Of a stretch of DNA of 64,000 nt, positions 53,275-62,310 are shown in pieces. The translations under genes and the position numbers were made by a program. The notes beneath the pieces are model-generated. The model had not been told where the DNA came from, ran no database searches, and saw nothing but the letters and a program-made list of their open reading frames with translations. Origin of the DNA: Shimia isoporae. Its GTDB lineage: Bacteria > Pseudomonadota > Alphaproteobacteria > Rhodobacterales > Rhodobacteraceae. Position 1 is the stretch's first letter. Each line of letters starts with the position of its first letter. The stretch is taken from assembly GCF_004346865.1 (NCBI RefSeq), contig NZ_SMGR01000001.1, forward strand, positions 1,674,001 through 1,738,000. Reading direction: 5' to 3'.

Positions 53275-55434
53275 ATGCAGGAACCGGCCATCACCACCGA
53301 TCTGATCGAAGCTCATGGACTGAAACCTGACGAATACGAACTGATCCTCGAGATCATCGGCCGCGAACCAACCTTTACCGAACTCGGTATTTTTTCGGCG
53401 ATGTGGAACGAGCACTGCTCTTACAAATCATCCAAGAAATGGCTGCGCACCCTACCGACCGACGGGCCACAGGTCATTTGCGGTCCGGGTGAAAACGCAG
53501 GGATCGTCGACATCGGCGACGGCGACGCTGTTGTTTTCAAAATGGAAAGCCACAATCACCCGTCTTATATCGAACCCTATCAAGGTGCCGCCACCGGTGT
53601 TGGCGGCATTTTGCGTGATGTGTTCACCATGGGTGCACGCCCCGTCGCGGCAATGAACTCGCTTTCGTTTGGCGAAACCTCCCACCACAAGACCCGTCAA
53701 TTGGTCAACGGTGTGGTCGAGGGTGTGGGCGGATATGGCAACTGCTTTGGCGTCCCGACCGTCGGTGGCGAAGTTCGCTTTCACCCGGCATACAACGGCA
53801 ATTGTCTGGTAAACGCATTTGCTGCCGGCCTCGCCAAAACGGACAGCATCTTCTATTCCGCTGCGTCCGGCATCGGCATGCCCGTAGTCTATCTCGGTGC
53901 TAAAACCGGACGTGACGGCGTTGGTGGCGCGACCATGGCGTCTGCGGAATTTGACGACACCATCGAAGAAAAACGCCCCACTGTTCAGGTTGGCGACCCC
54001 TTCACCGAAAAACGGCTGATGGAAGCCACGCTGGAGCTGATGCAAACCGGCGCCGTGATTTCGATCCAAGACATGGGCGCCGCAGGGCTTACCTGCTCGG
54101 CAGTAGAAATGGGCGACAAAGGCAAACTGGGCGTAAAGCTCAACCTCGAAGACGTACCGCAGCGCGAAGACAACATGACCGCATACGAAATGATGCTGTC
54201 TGAGTCTCAAGAACGCATGTTGATGGTTCTCAAACCGGAACTTGAAGCCGAAGCGCGCGCCGTATTTGAAAAATGGGACCTTGATTTTGCGATCGTTGGC
54301 GAAACCATTGCCGAAGACCGCTTCCTGATCATGCATAACGGCGAGGTCAAAGCGGACCTGCCGCTTTCCCCGCTCTCGGGTCGCGCGCCGGAATACGACC
54401 GCCCTTGGGTGGAAACCCCTGCCGCAGAAGAACTCGCGGACGTACCGCAAATTGACGCCATCGATGGCCTGAAAGCCCTGATCGCCTCTCCGAACTACGC
54501 AGGCAAGCAGTGGGTCTACGAGCAGTACGACACCACGGTCATGGGTGACACGGCACAGCGTCCGGGCATGGGGTCCGGTGTGATCCGCGTACACGGCACC
54601 GACAAAAAACTCGCTTTCACCTCCGACGTGACACCGCGCTACGTTAAAGCCAACCCGACGGAGGGCGGCAAACAGGCTGTGGCTGAAGCTTTCCGCAATC
54701 TCTCTGCGGTTGGCGCCAAGCCACTTGCCACCACAGACAACCTGAACTTCGGCAACCCCGAAAAGCCAGAGATCATGGGCCAGTTCGTCGGCGCAATCAA
54801 AGGCATCGGCGAAGCAGTCGCTGCGCTGGACATGCCAATCGTGTCGGGCAACGTGTCGCTCTACAATGAAACCGATGGCTCTGCGATCCTGCCGACACCG
54901 ACCATTGGCGCCGTGGGCCTGATCGCAGCGGGCGAAGAACCTATTCTGGGCGAAGTCCGTGACGGCCATGTCGCGCTGCTCATCGGCGAAACCAACGGTC
55001 ATCTCGGCCAGTCCGCGCTTTTGAGCGAAGTCTTCAACCGGGAAGATGGTGATGCGCCACACGTTGATCTGAATGCAGAACGCAAGCATGGCGAGTTTGT
55101 CCGCGAAAACCGCGACCTGATCAAAGCCTGCACAGACCTTGCGGACGGTGGTCTCGCACTCGCGGCCTTCGAACTTGCAGAGGCTGCAGGCGTTGGCGTG
55201 CATCTGGATATGGACGACACACCCACCCTCTTCGGCGAAGATCAGGCCCGGTACTTGGTTGCCTGTAACTTTGATCAGGCCGAAGCGCTGATGATCAACG
55301 CACAACAGGCCGGCGTTCCGATCACTTCTGTTGGCCGCTTCACAGGTGACACAGTGAAATTCGGCGGCTCGGAAGCTTCACTAGCGGAACTTGCGCAAAC
55401 GTTCCGCTCCAGCTTTGCTGCAGCGGTCGCCTAA
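53275..55434 (+). CDS. purL: phosphoribosylformylglycinamidine synthase subunit PurL
   Basis: A 719-residue purine-synthesis enzyme of the small-PurL type, which needs PurQ and PurS. Visible motifs are [44 protein letters not shown] (residues about 93-115), the ATP-binding [24 protein letters not shown], a repeat half beginning [14 protein letters not shown], and [14 protein letters not shown]. The ATG at 53275 is the first codon of the conserved N-terminus, after CGCGAC. The Cys-rich protein gene starts 4 bp downstream, with bolA and grxD further along the same strand. purQ and purS are not in this window. Confidence 0.95.
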   Translation: MQEPAITTDLIEAHGLKPDEYELILEIIGREPTFTELGIFSAMWNEHCSYKSSKKWLRTLPTDGPQVICGPGENAGIVDIGDGDAVVFKMESHNHPSYIEPYQGAATGVGGILRDVFTMGARPVAAMNSLSFGETSHHKTRQLVNGVVEGVGGYGNCFGVPTVGGEVRFHPAYNGNCLVNAFAAGLAKTDSIFYSAASGIGMPVVYLGAKTGRDGVGGATMASAEFDDTIEEKRPTVQVGDPFTEKRLMEATLELMQTGAVISIQDMGAAGLTCSAVEMGDKGKLGVKLNLEDVPQREDNMTAYEMMLSESQERMLMVLKPELEAEARAVFEKWDLDFAIVGETIAEDRFLIMHNGEVKADLPLSPLSGRAPEYDRPWVETPAAEELADVPQIDAIDGLKALIASPNYAGKQWVYEQYDTTVMGDTAQRPGMGSGVIRVHGTDKKLAFTSDVTPRYVKANPTEGGKQAVAEAFRNLSAVGAKPLATTDNLNFGNPEKPEIMGQFVGAIKGIGEAVAALDMPIVSGNVSLYNETDGSAILPTPTIGAVGLIAAGEEPILGEVRDGHVALLIGETNGHLGQSALLSEVFNREDGDAPHVDLNAERKHGEFVRENRDLIKACTDLADGGLALAAFELAEAAGVGVHLDMDDTPTLFGEDQARYLVACNFDQAEALMINAQQAGVPITSVGRFTGDTVKFGGSEASLAELAQTFRSSFAAAVA

Positions 55435-55437
55435 GCC

Positions 55438-55971
55438 ATGATCGACAAAGTGCCCAACTTTCCGGCACTTACAGATGATTGCTCACGCTGTGCAGCCCTT
55501 TGCTGCGCAGCGTATCCTTTTGAGGAGAACGAAGATTTCGCGATCCTCAAAGACGCGGACACCGCTTGTCCGAACCTGTCAGAGAGCTGTTTTGATTGCA
55601 CGATACACGCAGATCTCAAACCACGTGGTTTCGGGGGCTGCGTCGCCTACTCCTGCGCCGGTGCTGGCCAGCGGGTAACTCAGGATCTCTTCGACGGTGA
55701 AACATGGCGTGACGATCCTGATCTGTTGGAACATATGACTTACGCCTTGCGGGTTTTGCGCCCAATCCACGAAGCTCTGACAATCCTGAAAGAAGCGTCA
55801 AAACTACCCCTGCCCGATGAGGTCCGTAAAGCGCTGATTGCGAAAGTCACCGCGCTTTGTCCCGAAAACCCAAAATCTATCTGGGCATTCGAAGATCCCG
55901 AACTTCAGGACGCTCTCGCAGACATGCCGGAATTCGTGCGCTCGCTCGCCCCCTTCGTCACACGCAGCTAA
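55438..55971 (+). CDS. cysteine-rich protein, possible metal or Fe-S binder
   Basis: A 177-residue cytoplasmic protein, with a 3-base gap after purL. The N-terminal half has ten cysteines: CSRCAALCCAAYPF, TACPNLSESCFDCTIHADL, FGGCVAYSCAGAG and related residues. This pattern is also found as the N-terminal domain of some pentapeptide-repeat proteins; here it stands alone, with a helical C-terminal half. The cysteine cluster with neighbouring bolA and grxD (Fe-S carriers) suggests iron-sulfur or zinc binding, but that is inference from position. One more Cys is near the C-terminus (TALCPENP). Function unknown. Confidence 0.6.
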   Translation: MIDKVPNFPALTDDCSRCAALCCAAYPFEENEDFAILKDADTACPNLSESCFDCTIHADLKPRGFGGCVAYSCAGAGQRVTQDLFDGETWRDDPDLLEHMTYALRVLRPIHEALTILKEASKLPLPDEVRKALIAKVTALCPENPKSIWAFEDPELQDALADMPEFVRSLAPFVTRS

Positions 55972-56038
55972 TCGGCTTGCAGAGCCCGTCGCGCGGCCCT
56001 ACATTTTTCTCAAGACGCAAACACAAGGACACACGAAG

Positions 56039-56275
56039 ATGCCCATGAGCCAGCAACAGATTGAAACCCTCCTGCGGGAGACCTTCCCGAACGCTGAAAT
56101 CGAAATCGGCGGAACGGACGGTGTCCATATGTCCGCGATGGTGGTTGATGAAAGCTTTCGCGGCAAAAACCGCGTACAGCAGCAGCGCGCGGTTTACGCA
56201 GCCCTAAAAGGAAAAATGGATGGCCCTGACGGCGAACTACATGCCCTCGCTCTAACAACACGGGCACCGGACTGA
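56039..56275 (+). CDS. bolA: BolA family protein
   Basis: A 78-residue BolA/IbaG-type protein. The fold's diagnostic pieces are IETLLRETFPNAEIEIGG, the conserved SFRGKNRVQQQRAVYAAL and the terminal ELHALALTTRAP, with the invariant His in ELHALAL. BolA pairs with CGFS monothiol glutaredoxins through a [2Fe-2S] cluster; grxD lies 450 bp downstream in the same cluster. The start could be 56039 or 56045. The stop shares a base with the following small ORF (TGATG). Confidence 0.92.
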   Translation: MPMSQQQIETLLRETFPNAEIEIGGTDGVHMSAMVVDESFRGKNRVQQQRAVYAALKGKMDGPDGELHALALTTRAPD

Positions 56276-56385
56276 TGGGATATGTCCTGCTTGGCATCGG
56301 GTGTCTGAGTTTGCTGGTGGTCAGCGCCACCGTGCTCGAGGCCCATCGCCAGGCAACACGCAACCCCGGCCGGACGCGGAGGTAA
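56275..56385 (+). CDS. 36-residue single-helix membrane protein
   Basis: A tiny ORF beginning at ATG within the bolA stop (TGATG coupling) and ending TAA at 56383-56385. The peptide is one hydrophobic helix (YVLLGIGCLSLLVVSATVL) plus a basic tail (EAHRQATRNPGRTRR), the make-up of a short inner-membrane protein. The next small gene starts 4 bp later, so it fits a chain of coupled genes between bolA and grxD. Its length is below most gene callers' limit. Confidence 0.55.
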   Translation: MGYVLLGIGCLSLLVVSATVLEAHRQATRNPGRTRR

Positions 56386-56389
56386 CGCG

Positions 56390-56620
56390 TTGGATTTCCT
56401 GGGATTTCTCATAATTTCTGTCATCGCAATGGGGGCTGTTCTTGCCTACCACGGCCGTAATCGCGACCCCATCGAACAGGATGACAGCGACCCTGACAAC
56501 CACACTTTGCGGTCCGATTATCAATCCGGCATGGGCGGTGGCAACGTCACCACATGGAAAGTCCCAAAGGACCCACAGGCCTACGCCAAGCTGTTTGTAC
56601 CGGAAAACAAGCAAAAGTGA
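56390..56620 (+). CDS. small membrane protein, TTG start
   Basis: A 76-residue protein starting with TTG at 56390, which has a strong GGAGG site 8 nt upstream (inside the end of the preceding small ORF). An N-terminal membrane helix (FLGFLIISVIAMGAVLAYHG) is followed by a polar tail with DPIEQDDSDPDNHTLRSDY and a Lys-rich end. No family recognised. It lies 108 bp before grxD in the purL-bolA-grxD cluster. Confidence 0.6.
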   Translation: MDFLGFLIISVIAMGAVLAYHGRNRDPIEQDDSDPDNHTLRSDYQSGMGGGNVTTWKVPKDPQAYAKLFVPENKQK

Positions 56621-56727
56621 CCCCGTCCGGCCCACTATAAAACTAAGGCCGCATTGGCAAACCGAAGAACTTCGCCCTATATGGAGGGCAACCAAAACAC
56701 GGCCTTGCCGTCACAAGGAAACGCAAC

Positions 56728-57090
56728 ATGACCGATGTAAAAGACCAGATCGACGAAACCGTCAAAGCCAGCGACGTAGTGCTCTTCATGAAAGGCACCA
56801 AGGACATGCCCCAATGCGGCTTCTCCTCACGCGTTGCGGGCGTTTTGAACTATATGGGCGTCGAATACACCGACGTGAACGTTCTGGCAGATGACGCTGT
56901 ACGCCAAGGCATCAAGGACTACTCTGACTGGCCCACCATCCCTCAGCTTTACGTCAAAGGCGAGTTTGTTGGCGGCTGCGACATCATCACTGAAATGGTC
57001 CTCTCCAGCGAGTTGGACACCATGTTCGAAGACAACGGCGTGGCTTACGACAAAGATGCGGCGGACAAAATCCGCGAAGCGAACGCTTAA
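56728..57090 (+). CDS. grxD: CGFS-type monothiol glutaredoxin (Grx4)
   Basis: A 120-residue monothiol glutaredoxin. The active site is [16 protein letters not shown] (Cys30 in CGFS), followed by [20 protein letters not shown], whose TIPQLYV and GGCD elements bind glutathione. Such proteins dimerise around a [2Fe-2S] cluster and pass it to targets or to BolA, encoded just upstream. The start follows AAGGAAACGCAAC, and a strong hairpin terminator lies downstream. Confidence 0.95.
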   Translation: MTDVKDQIDETVKASDVVLFMKGTKDMPQCGFSSRVAGVLNYMGVEYTDVNVLADDAVRQGIKDYSDWPTIPQLYVKGEFVGGCDIITEMVLSSELDTMFEDNGVAYDKDAADKIREANA

Positions 57091-57091
57091 G

Positions 57092-57256
57092 CTACCCCTC
57101 ATAACTCTCTGAAAAGCCCTGCCAATCCGGCAGGGCTTTTTCGCTTGATACACCACGTGTCCACCGCGACTGGGTTCGGTCCCGATCGATCAAAAGCGCG
57201 ACCTGCCAATGATTGAAATGCTCCACGTGATCATAGGTCGAACGTTGTTCATCCAT
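57092..57256 (-). CDS. possible 54-residue protein
   Basis: A small minus-strand ORF starting at ATG 57256 with a strong GGAGG site 6 nt upstream and ending at TAG 57092-57094, one base after grxD. The first half (MDEQRSTYDHVEHFNHW, then QVALLIDRDRTQSRWTRG) is protein-like, with balanced composition. The last third reads through the terminator stem and may be fortuitous, so the true gene could be shorter or absent. No family was recognised. Confidence 0.4.
   Translation of the reverse strand: MDEQRSTYDHVEHFNHWQVALLIDRDRTQSRWTRGVSSEKALPDWQGFSESYEG
57111..57142. terminator. bidirectional intrinsic terminator between grxD and the zapA side
   Basis: The stem AAAAGCCCTGCC/GGCAGGGCTTTT with loop AATCC is followed by TTTTTC on the plus strand and by TTTTC on the minus strand. 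It ends grxD transcription; a small minus-strand ORF runs across it. Confidence 0.9.
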
Positions 57257-57343
57257 TCTTGCCTCCATGACACTCCGGTCTACAGAAGACGTCGCCGACG
57301 TGTTCTACGCCACGCGCCTAACTTTCGCTTGCGGGCCGCGAAA

Positions 57344-57377
57344 CAAAAAAACCGCCCGCACCATCAAGCGCAGGCGG
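57344..57377 (-). terminator. terminator of the zapA operon
   Basis: On the minus strand CCGCCTGCGC/GTGCGGGCGG (10 bp with two G-U pairs) and loop TTGATG is followed by TTTTTTTG, 29 bases past the zapA stop. Confidence 0.9.
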
Positions 57378-57405
57378 CATCCCGCAAAATCAATCGCGTT
57401 TTTGC

Positions 57406-57789
57406 TTATCCGGCTTTCTCTTCCACCAGATCCGCTACGGCTTCGGCCCGTGCAGCAAGTTCCGCAAGTTTATCTGTCACTTCGCTGGGCACGACCGCCA
57501 CCTCAACCTGCTCCGGTCCGGCCGCTTTGACCTCTTCCAGCGCTTTCTCCGCCGCGGCAAGCTTGGCTTCCATTTCCCGCAGCTTGTCTTCCACGCCCGC
57601 GGTCTTGTCCGCCAGCATGAGGCCGGACATCAACAGCATTCTGGCTTCCGGCACACGACCCGCCTGCCCGACAAGCACCCGCGCCTCCGCATCCAGCATC
57701 TTGGCTGCAGACTCAAGAAAATGCTGTTCGCCTTCCTGACAGGCCACTTCAAAAATGCGACCACCGACTTCGATCTGAACTTCTGGCAT
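57406..57789 (-). CDS. zapA: cell division protein ZapA
   Basis: A 127-residue FtsZ-ring stabiliser. The N-terminal domain has VQIEVGGRIFEVACQEGEQ and FLESAAKMLDAEARVL, the family's conserved beta-hairpin and first helix, then RMLLMSGLMLADKTAG. A longer-than-usual coiled-coil tail (about residues 65-127, rich in Glu, Ala and Leu) extends it. It is translationally coupled to the upstream coiled-coil gene by a one-base overlap, and ends at a strong terminator. Confidence 0.92.
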   Translation of the reverse strand: MPEVQIEVGGRIFEVACQEGEQHFLESAAKMLDAEARVLVGQAGRVPEARMLLMSGLMLADKTAGVEDKLREMEAKLAAAEKALEEVKAAGPEQVEVAVVPSEVTDKLAELAARAEAVADLVEEKAG

Positions 57790-58562
57790 TACGCGTCCTC
57801 CTCGCTGGTCTCACCTGCTGCTTCGAGCGTCGCGGTTTCCGAAACCGCCAGCATCGGCGCCAGGCCCGTCAAGATCACGCTTGCTTCGGCCATTTCGGCT
57901 TCTCGTTGCGCTTTCAGACTATCAATTTCGACGCGCAAGGAGTCGTTGATCAGTGTCGCGTCCACGACTTTCTCTTCAGCAACTGCCCGCAGACGTTCAT
58001 TATTTTCACGTACACCTTTGCTCATCCGGCGCATGCGACGCAGACGCTGTGCCATCTGCTCCATCGCTTCGCGGTTGGCTGACAGGGCCTCGCCACCATC
58101 TCCCGCGCCTGCAGCCGCCAGCGCGGCGCGCGCTCCTTCCGCGTCGGCCTCTGCGGTGATCCGCGCCGTCTTTTCCGCCTCAAGCGCACTTTCGAGCTCC
58201 GAGACTTTCGCTGTCAACTCGTCGATACGCGCGTCGGCCTCATCTCCGGCCTCGCTGTCTTGGTCCACTTTTGCACGCAGTTCGGCAACTTCCCCCTCGG
58301 CCGTCTCGGCCTGTTCTTGTGCCTTGGCCAGTTCGGCTTCGAGTTCTTCTTGCTTTTGCGTCACCGCTCGCAATCTTTCTTCAAGCTGGGCCGACGCACT
58401 AGCTTCGCCTTCCAGCGCGCGGCGCAGGCTTTCGACCTCCGCGGTCATGTCTTCAGCCCGATCCGCTGGCTCCGCAGGGGCCGCACCCAAAGTCGCAACT
58501 CCAGCGCCAATTCGCTCTATGGCGGCGCTCAGTCTGCTTTCCAGGTCGGTGATATCACTCAT
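57789..58562 (-). CDS. coiled-coil protein paired with ZapA
   Basis: A 257-residue acidic protein, nearly all coiled coil. Long heptad stretches run through residues 40-145 (VESLRRALEGEASASAQLEE, AEVAELRAKVDQDSEAG) and a basic helix MAQRLRRMRRMSKGVRENNE lies near 165-190. No membrane segment, cysteine or enzyme motif is present. Its position one base before zapA suggests a partner in cell division, comparable to ZapB or other ring scaffolds, though the sequence is not a recognisable ZapB. Such composition also produces false matches to colicin-uptake or SMC-like proteins. Confidence 0.7.
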   Translation of the reverse strand: MSDITDLESRLSAAIERIGAGVATLGAAPAEPADRAEDMTAEVESLRRALEGEASASAQLEERLRAVTQKQEELEAELAKAQEQAETAEGEVAELRAKVDQDSEAGDEADARIDELTAKVSELESALEAEKTARITAEADAEGARAALAAAGAGDGGEALSANREAMEQMAQRLRRMRRMSKGVRENNERLRAVAEEKVVDATLINDSLRVEIDSLKAQREAEMAEASVILTGLAPMLAVSETATLEAAGETSEEDA

Positions 58563-58830
58563 GTGCCTCGTCCCTTGTCGTCAATCATTCTGATCATTGT
58601 CGTTAGCGCCACTTTGCCACGTTCTTTTTGCACGCGCCACACCTTGTAAGGAATTGTGCGAATTTCACCGGAACCGAAATGACCAAAAATGCCTCTAAAT
58701 GGCGAAAATGCGCTCTCAAACGCGCATTAGCGTGCGTTTTGACCCCCTCAAGCCAATCTCGCTGCTTGCACTTTATCTATTCGCTGCTATTCAGAAATCG
58801 ACCCCGCAATGGCATTTTTGGAGCTGCCTC

Positions 58831-60852
58831 ATGGACATCGTTGCCCTACGCGAAAAGAACCCCGAACACTGGATGAAATCTACCGCAATCCGCGCTCTCG
58901 CGCTTGACGCGGTTGCCGGTGCCAACTCCGGTCACTCCGGCATGCCGATGGGCATGGCCGACGTTGCTACAGTACTCTTTGAAAAGCACATGAAGTTCGA
59001 CGTGTCTGCGCCGAATTGGCCAGATCGCGACCGGTTTATCCTGTCTGCCGGTCATGGATCCATGCTGATCTATTCGCTGCTTTACTTGATGGGCGACTCC
59101 CAAGTGACGCTGGATCAGATCAAGAATTTCCGCCAGATGGGCGCGCTGACCGCAGGCCACCCGGAAAACTTCCTGATCGACGCCGTCGAAACCACCACCG
59201 GTCCACTGGGACAGGGCATTGCCAACGCGGTCGGTTTTGCAATGGCCGAAGAAATCCAGCGCGCACAATATGGCCGCAAGCTGGTGGATCACAAAACATA
59301 TGTGATTGCCGGTGATGGCTGCCTGATGGAAGGCATTTCCCAAGAAGCCATCGGCCTTGCAGGTCGCCACTCACTCGGCAACTTGATCGTCTTCTGGGAC
59401 AACAACAACATCACCATCGACGGTTCCGTCGAATTGTCCGACCGCACCAATCAGGTTAATCGTTTCCGCGCTTCCGGCTGGCACGTTCAGGAAATCGACG
59501 GCCACGATCCCGAAGCAATCGACGAAGCCATCGAGGCCGCCAAGAAAACCAAACGCCCCTCCATGATCGCGTGCAAAACACATATCGCGATCGGTCACGC
59601 GGCGCAGGACACCTCCAAGGGCCACGGCGCTCTGACGGACGCCGAGCAACTCGCCGCTGCGAAGGAGCTCTATGGATGGCCGGGCGATGCGTACGAAGTG
59701 CCTGCCGACGTCAAGTCCCAGTGGGAAGCCATTGGCAGCCGTGGTGCAGCCGAACGTGAAGCTTGGGAAGCCCGCTTTGCCGACGCTGGCAGCGGCAAAC
59801 GTGCCCGCTTTGAACGGGCCTATGCTCTGGAAGCGCCGCGCAAACTTTCGGCCACCATCAGGAATCTCAAAAAACAGATTTCCGAAGAACAGCCGAGCGT
59901 GGCAACGCGGAAATCCTCCGAAATGGCTCTGGCCGCGATCAATCCGATCATGCCGGAAACCGTTGGTGGTTCCGCCGACCTGACAGGCTCGAACAACACC
60001 AAGACCGAAGACCTTGGCATCTTCGATACAAACAACCGCAAAGGCCGCTACATCTATTGGGGCATCCGCGAGCACGGTATGGCCGCTGCAATGAACGGTA
60101 TGGCCCTGCATGGCGGTATGCGCCCCTATGGCGGCACCTTCTTCTGCTTCACGGACTATGCGCGTCCTTCGATGCGCCTTGCCGCGCTCAGCAAGATCCC
60201 GACAGTCTTCGTCATGACCCATGACTCCATCGGTGTGGGTGAAGACGGGCCAACGCACCAGCCAGTAGAACACCTCGCGATCTGCCGTGCGACCCCGAAC
60301 ACATACGTGTTCCGCCCGGCTGATTCTGTAGAGACTGCAGAGTCCTGGGAAATCGCGCTTACAAGCAAGGAAACTCCGTCGGTTCTGGCTCTGACACGTC
60401 AGAATCTCCCGACACTGCGCACCGAGCACAAGCTCAAGAACCTGACCGCACAGGGCGCTTATGTTCTCGCGGATGCAGAGGGGGACCGTCAGGCCATTCT
60501 GATCGCCACCGGTTCGGAGGTTTCCGTAGCAATGGAAGCCAAGAAGTTGCTGGAAGCCGAAGGCATCGGCACACGCGTTGTCTCTATGCCCTGCATGGAA
60601 CTCTTCGCGGCTCAGGACGAAACCTATCGCCGCAAGATCCTGCCTCCGGGCAAATCAGTTCGCGTCGGCATCGAGGCCGCCGTGCGTGCGGGCGGATGGG
60701 ATCAATGGCTACTCGGCGAACGCGCCCGAGCAGGCAAATCTGATTTCGTCGGCATGGACAGCTTCGGCGCATCTGCCCCAGCCGGTGAATTGTTCGAAAA
60801 ATTCGGCATCACCGCGGCGAACGTGGTGAAAAAGGTCAAAGCCCTGCTTTGA
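58831..60852 (+). CDS. tkt: transketolase
   Basis: A 673-residue thiamine-diphosphate enzyme of the pentose phosphate pathway. Family blocks are [59 protein letters not shown], the TPP motif [18 protein letters not shown] and the late [11 protein letters not shown] with [12 protein letters not shown]. The ATG at 58831 has a GGAG site and starts at [11 protein letters not shown]; the frame is open from 58699. It is divergent from the coiled-coil gene with a 268-bp spacer, in which the imperfect palindrome around TCAAACGCGC (58718-58744) could be a regulator site. It has a textbook terminator. Confidence 0.96.
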   Translation: MDIVALREKNPEHWMKSTAIRALALDAVAGANSGHSGMPMGMADVATVLFEKHMKFDVSAPNWPDRDRFILSAGHGSMLIYSLLYLMGDSQVTLDQIKNFRQMGALTAGHPENFLIDAVETTTGPLGQGIANAVGFAMAEEIQRAQYGRKLVDHKTYVIAGDGCLMEGISQEAIGLAGRHSLGNLIVFWDNNNITIDGSVELSDRTNQVNRFRASGWHVQEIDGHDPEAIDEAIEAAKKTKRPSMIACKTHIAIGHAAQDTSKGHGALTDAEQLAAAKELYGWPGDAYEVPADVKSQWEAIGSRGAAEREAWEARFADAGSGKRARFERAYALEAPRKLSATIRNLKKQISEEQPSVATRKSSEMALAAINPIMPETVGGSADLTGSNNTKTEDLGIFDTNNRKGRYIYWGIREHGMAAAMNGMALHGGMRPYGGTFFCFTDYARPSMRLAALSKIPTVFVMTHDSIGVGEDGPTHQPVEHLAICRATPNTYVFRPADSVETAESWEIALTSKETPSVLALTRQNLPTLRTEHKLKNLTAQGAYVLADAEGDRQAILIATGSEVSVAMEAKKLLEAEGIGTRVVSMPCMELFAAQDETYRRKILPPGKSVRVGIEAAVRAGGWDQWLLGERARAGKSDFVGMDSFGASAPAGELFEKFGITAANVVKKVKALL

Positions 60853-60875
60853 TCCGAAGCCAAAACAAAATCATA

Positions 60876-60903
60876 GGGCGCTCCAAAAGGAGCGCCCTTT
60901 TTT
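60876..60903 (+). terminator. intrinsic terminator of tkt
   Basis: The perfect 9-bp stem GGGCGCTCC/GGAGCGCCC with loop AAAA is followed by six T residues, 23 bases after the tkt stop. Confidence 0.95.
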
Positions 60904-60972
60904 GTGCCCGGATCACACGCACATTCAGGAAAGTCTTTGAATAAAACGCCGTTTCCAACTTAGGCTGCTCGG

Positions 60973-62160
60973 ATGAGGTTTTATTCAATTCTTGAGGTTC
61001 TGGTATCGAAATCGAATCCGCTGCGGAGCGTAAGGCAGGCCAAACCAATTTCGGGACTCGTTGCGACAGCTTGCGCATGTCTGGGCCTCCTTTTCAGCGC
61101 ATCCGCTTTGCAAGCTGAAGAAGAAAGCTGGTTCCGTAAGAACTTCGTAGATCCCGAAGACAACAACCTTGATGCGTCGGAATGGCTGAGCAAGGGCGGC
61201 TTCCTACCGCTCCCGCTCGCAATCACGGAACCGGCGATTGACAATGGTCTTGGCATAGCGCTCGGCTTTATCGGACCTACAGACCCGGACAACGATATTC
61301 CTCCGGATTTCACAGGCGCAGCCGCCCTCTTTACTGGCAACGGCTCTGAAGTTTATGCAGCGTTTCATGAAGGAACCTATGCCAACGGCAAGCTGAAGCT
61401 CTCCGGTTTTGCTGCCCTGACCGACATAAACCTCGATTTCTACCTCGGATCGTCAACGGGCCTTCGCTACAACATAAATGGCGGCATGGCCTCTGCGACC
61501 GCCACGTATCAATTGGGATCAAGCAACTGGTATGCCGGCGGCACGTGGCGCTACACCGACGCCGATGTCCGTTTTAAAGGGCTCTCCGGCAGTGCATCTC
61601 TACCGTTGGCGTTGAATGCCACACTGTCCGGCGTTGGTCTGGTTCTCGACTATTACTCTCTGGACAATACCTTTACACCGACTTCCGGAACCAGCGCCCG
61701 TCTTGGCGTGATCCGCTTTGATGACGCCGTCGGTAGCGACTTTGACTACACAAAAAGCATCGCCTCGGTCTTTACCTATAGCAGCCCCACCGACCGTCTC
61801 ACTTTGGGCGGCAAATTTGTTGCCGAGGCCGTGAACGGAAACGCGCCATTCTTTGTCCTGCCGGCGATCAACCTGCGCGGAATCCCTGCCATCCGTTATC
61901 AAGGCGACGCGGCTTACTCTGCCGAGTTTGAAGCAACCTACCGGATCGCCGACCGCTGGCGCGTTGTCGGGTTTACCGGTATCGGATGGGCTGACGATCA
62001 GACTGCCGGAGCCGACAGAAAGATCAAAGCGACCTATGGCACGGGTGTGCGCTACAGGATCGCACGGCGTCTGGGTATTGATCTGGGTCTCGACATTGCA
62101 CGCGGCCCCGAAGAAACGGTTTTTTATTTTCAATTCGGTCGCGCATGGCGCCGTTTCTAG
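60973..62160 (+). CDS. second BamA/TamA-like outer-membrane barrel protein, no POTRA domains
   Basis: A 395-residue protein with a long basic signal peptide (cleavage about SASALQAEE) and a beta-barrel body with many alternating strands. It carries LRGIPAIRYQGDAAYSAEFE, the counterpart of the VRGY motif, and ends in Phe (RAWRRF). The N-terminal mature segment SWFRKNFVDPEDNNLDASEW is not a POTRA domain. Length, motif order and lack of POTRA match the barrel at 52069-53190, but the two are not close copies. Proteins of this shape are often mislabelled in databases. The role is unknown. Confidence 0.75.
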   Translation: MRFYSILEVLVSKSNPLRSVRQAKPISGLVATACACLGLLFSASALQAEEESWFRKNFVDPEDNNLDASEWLSKGGFLPLPLAITEPAIDNGLGIALGFIGPTDPDNDIPPDFTGAAALFTGNGSEVYAAFHEGTYANGKLKLSGFAALTDINLDFYLGSSTGLRYNINGGMASATATYQLGSSNWYAGGTWRYTDADVRFKGLSGSASLPLALNATLSGVGLVLDYYSLDNTFTPTSGTSARLGVIRFDDAVGSDFDYTKSIASVFTYSSPTDRLTLGGKFVAEAVNGNAPFFVLPAINLRGIPAIRYQGDAAYSAEFEATYRIADRWRVVGFTGIGWADDQTAGADRKIKATYGTGVRYRIARRLGIDLGLDIARGPEETVFYFQFGRAWRRF

Positions 62161-62310
62161 CGACCTCAAACTTGCTGCAAGCATTTCAACCTGAACAAAT
62201 TGCGATCATCCCCTACCCCTATTTCCTCTATCTTTACGCATCGTAAGCCTCTATGTGGCAAGGACTGATTATCTCGAGGTCATAAGACCTCCCGCCACAG
62301 GACCACTTCC

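Noticed and set aside
53452-55305. A 617-codon open frame antisense to purL
   Set aside because: It shadows purL; no domain, start site or codon pattern supports it.
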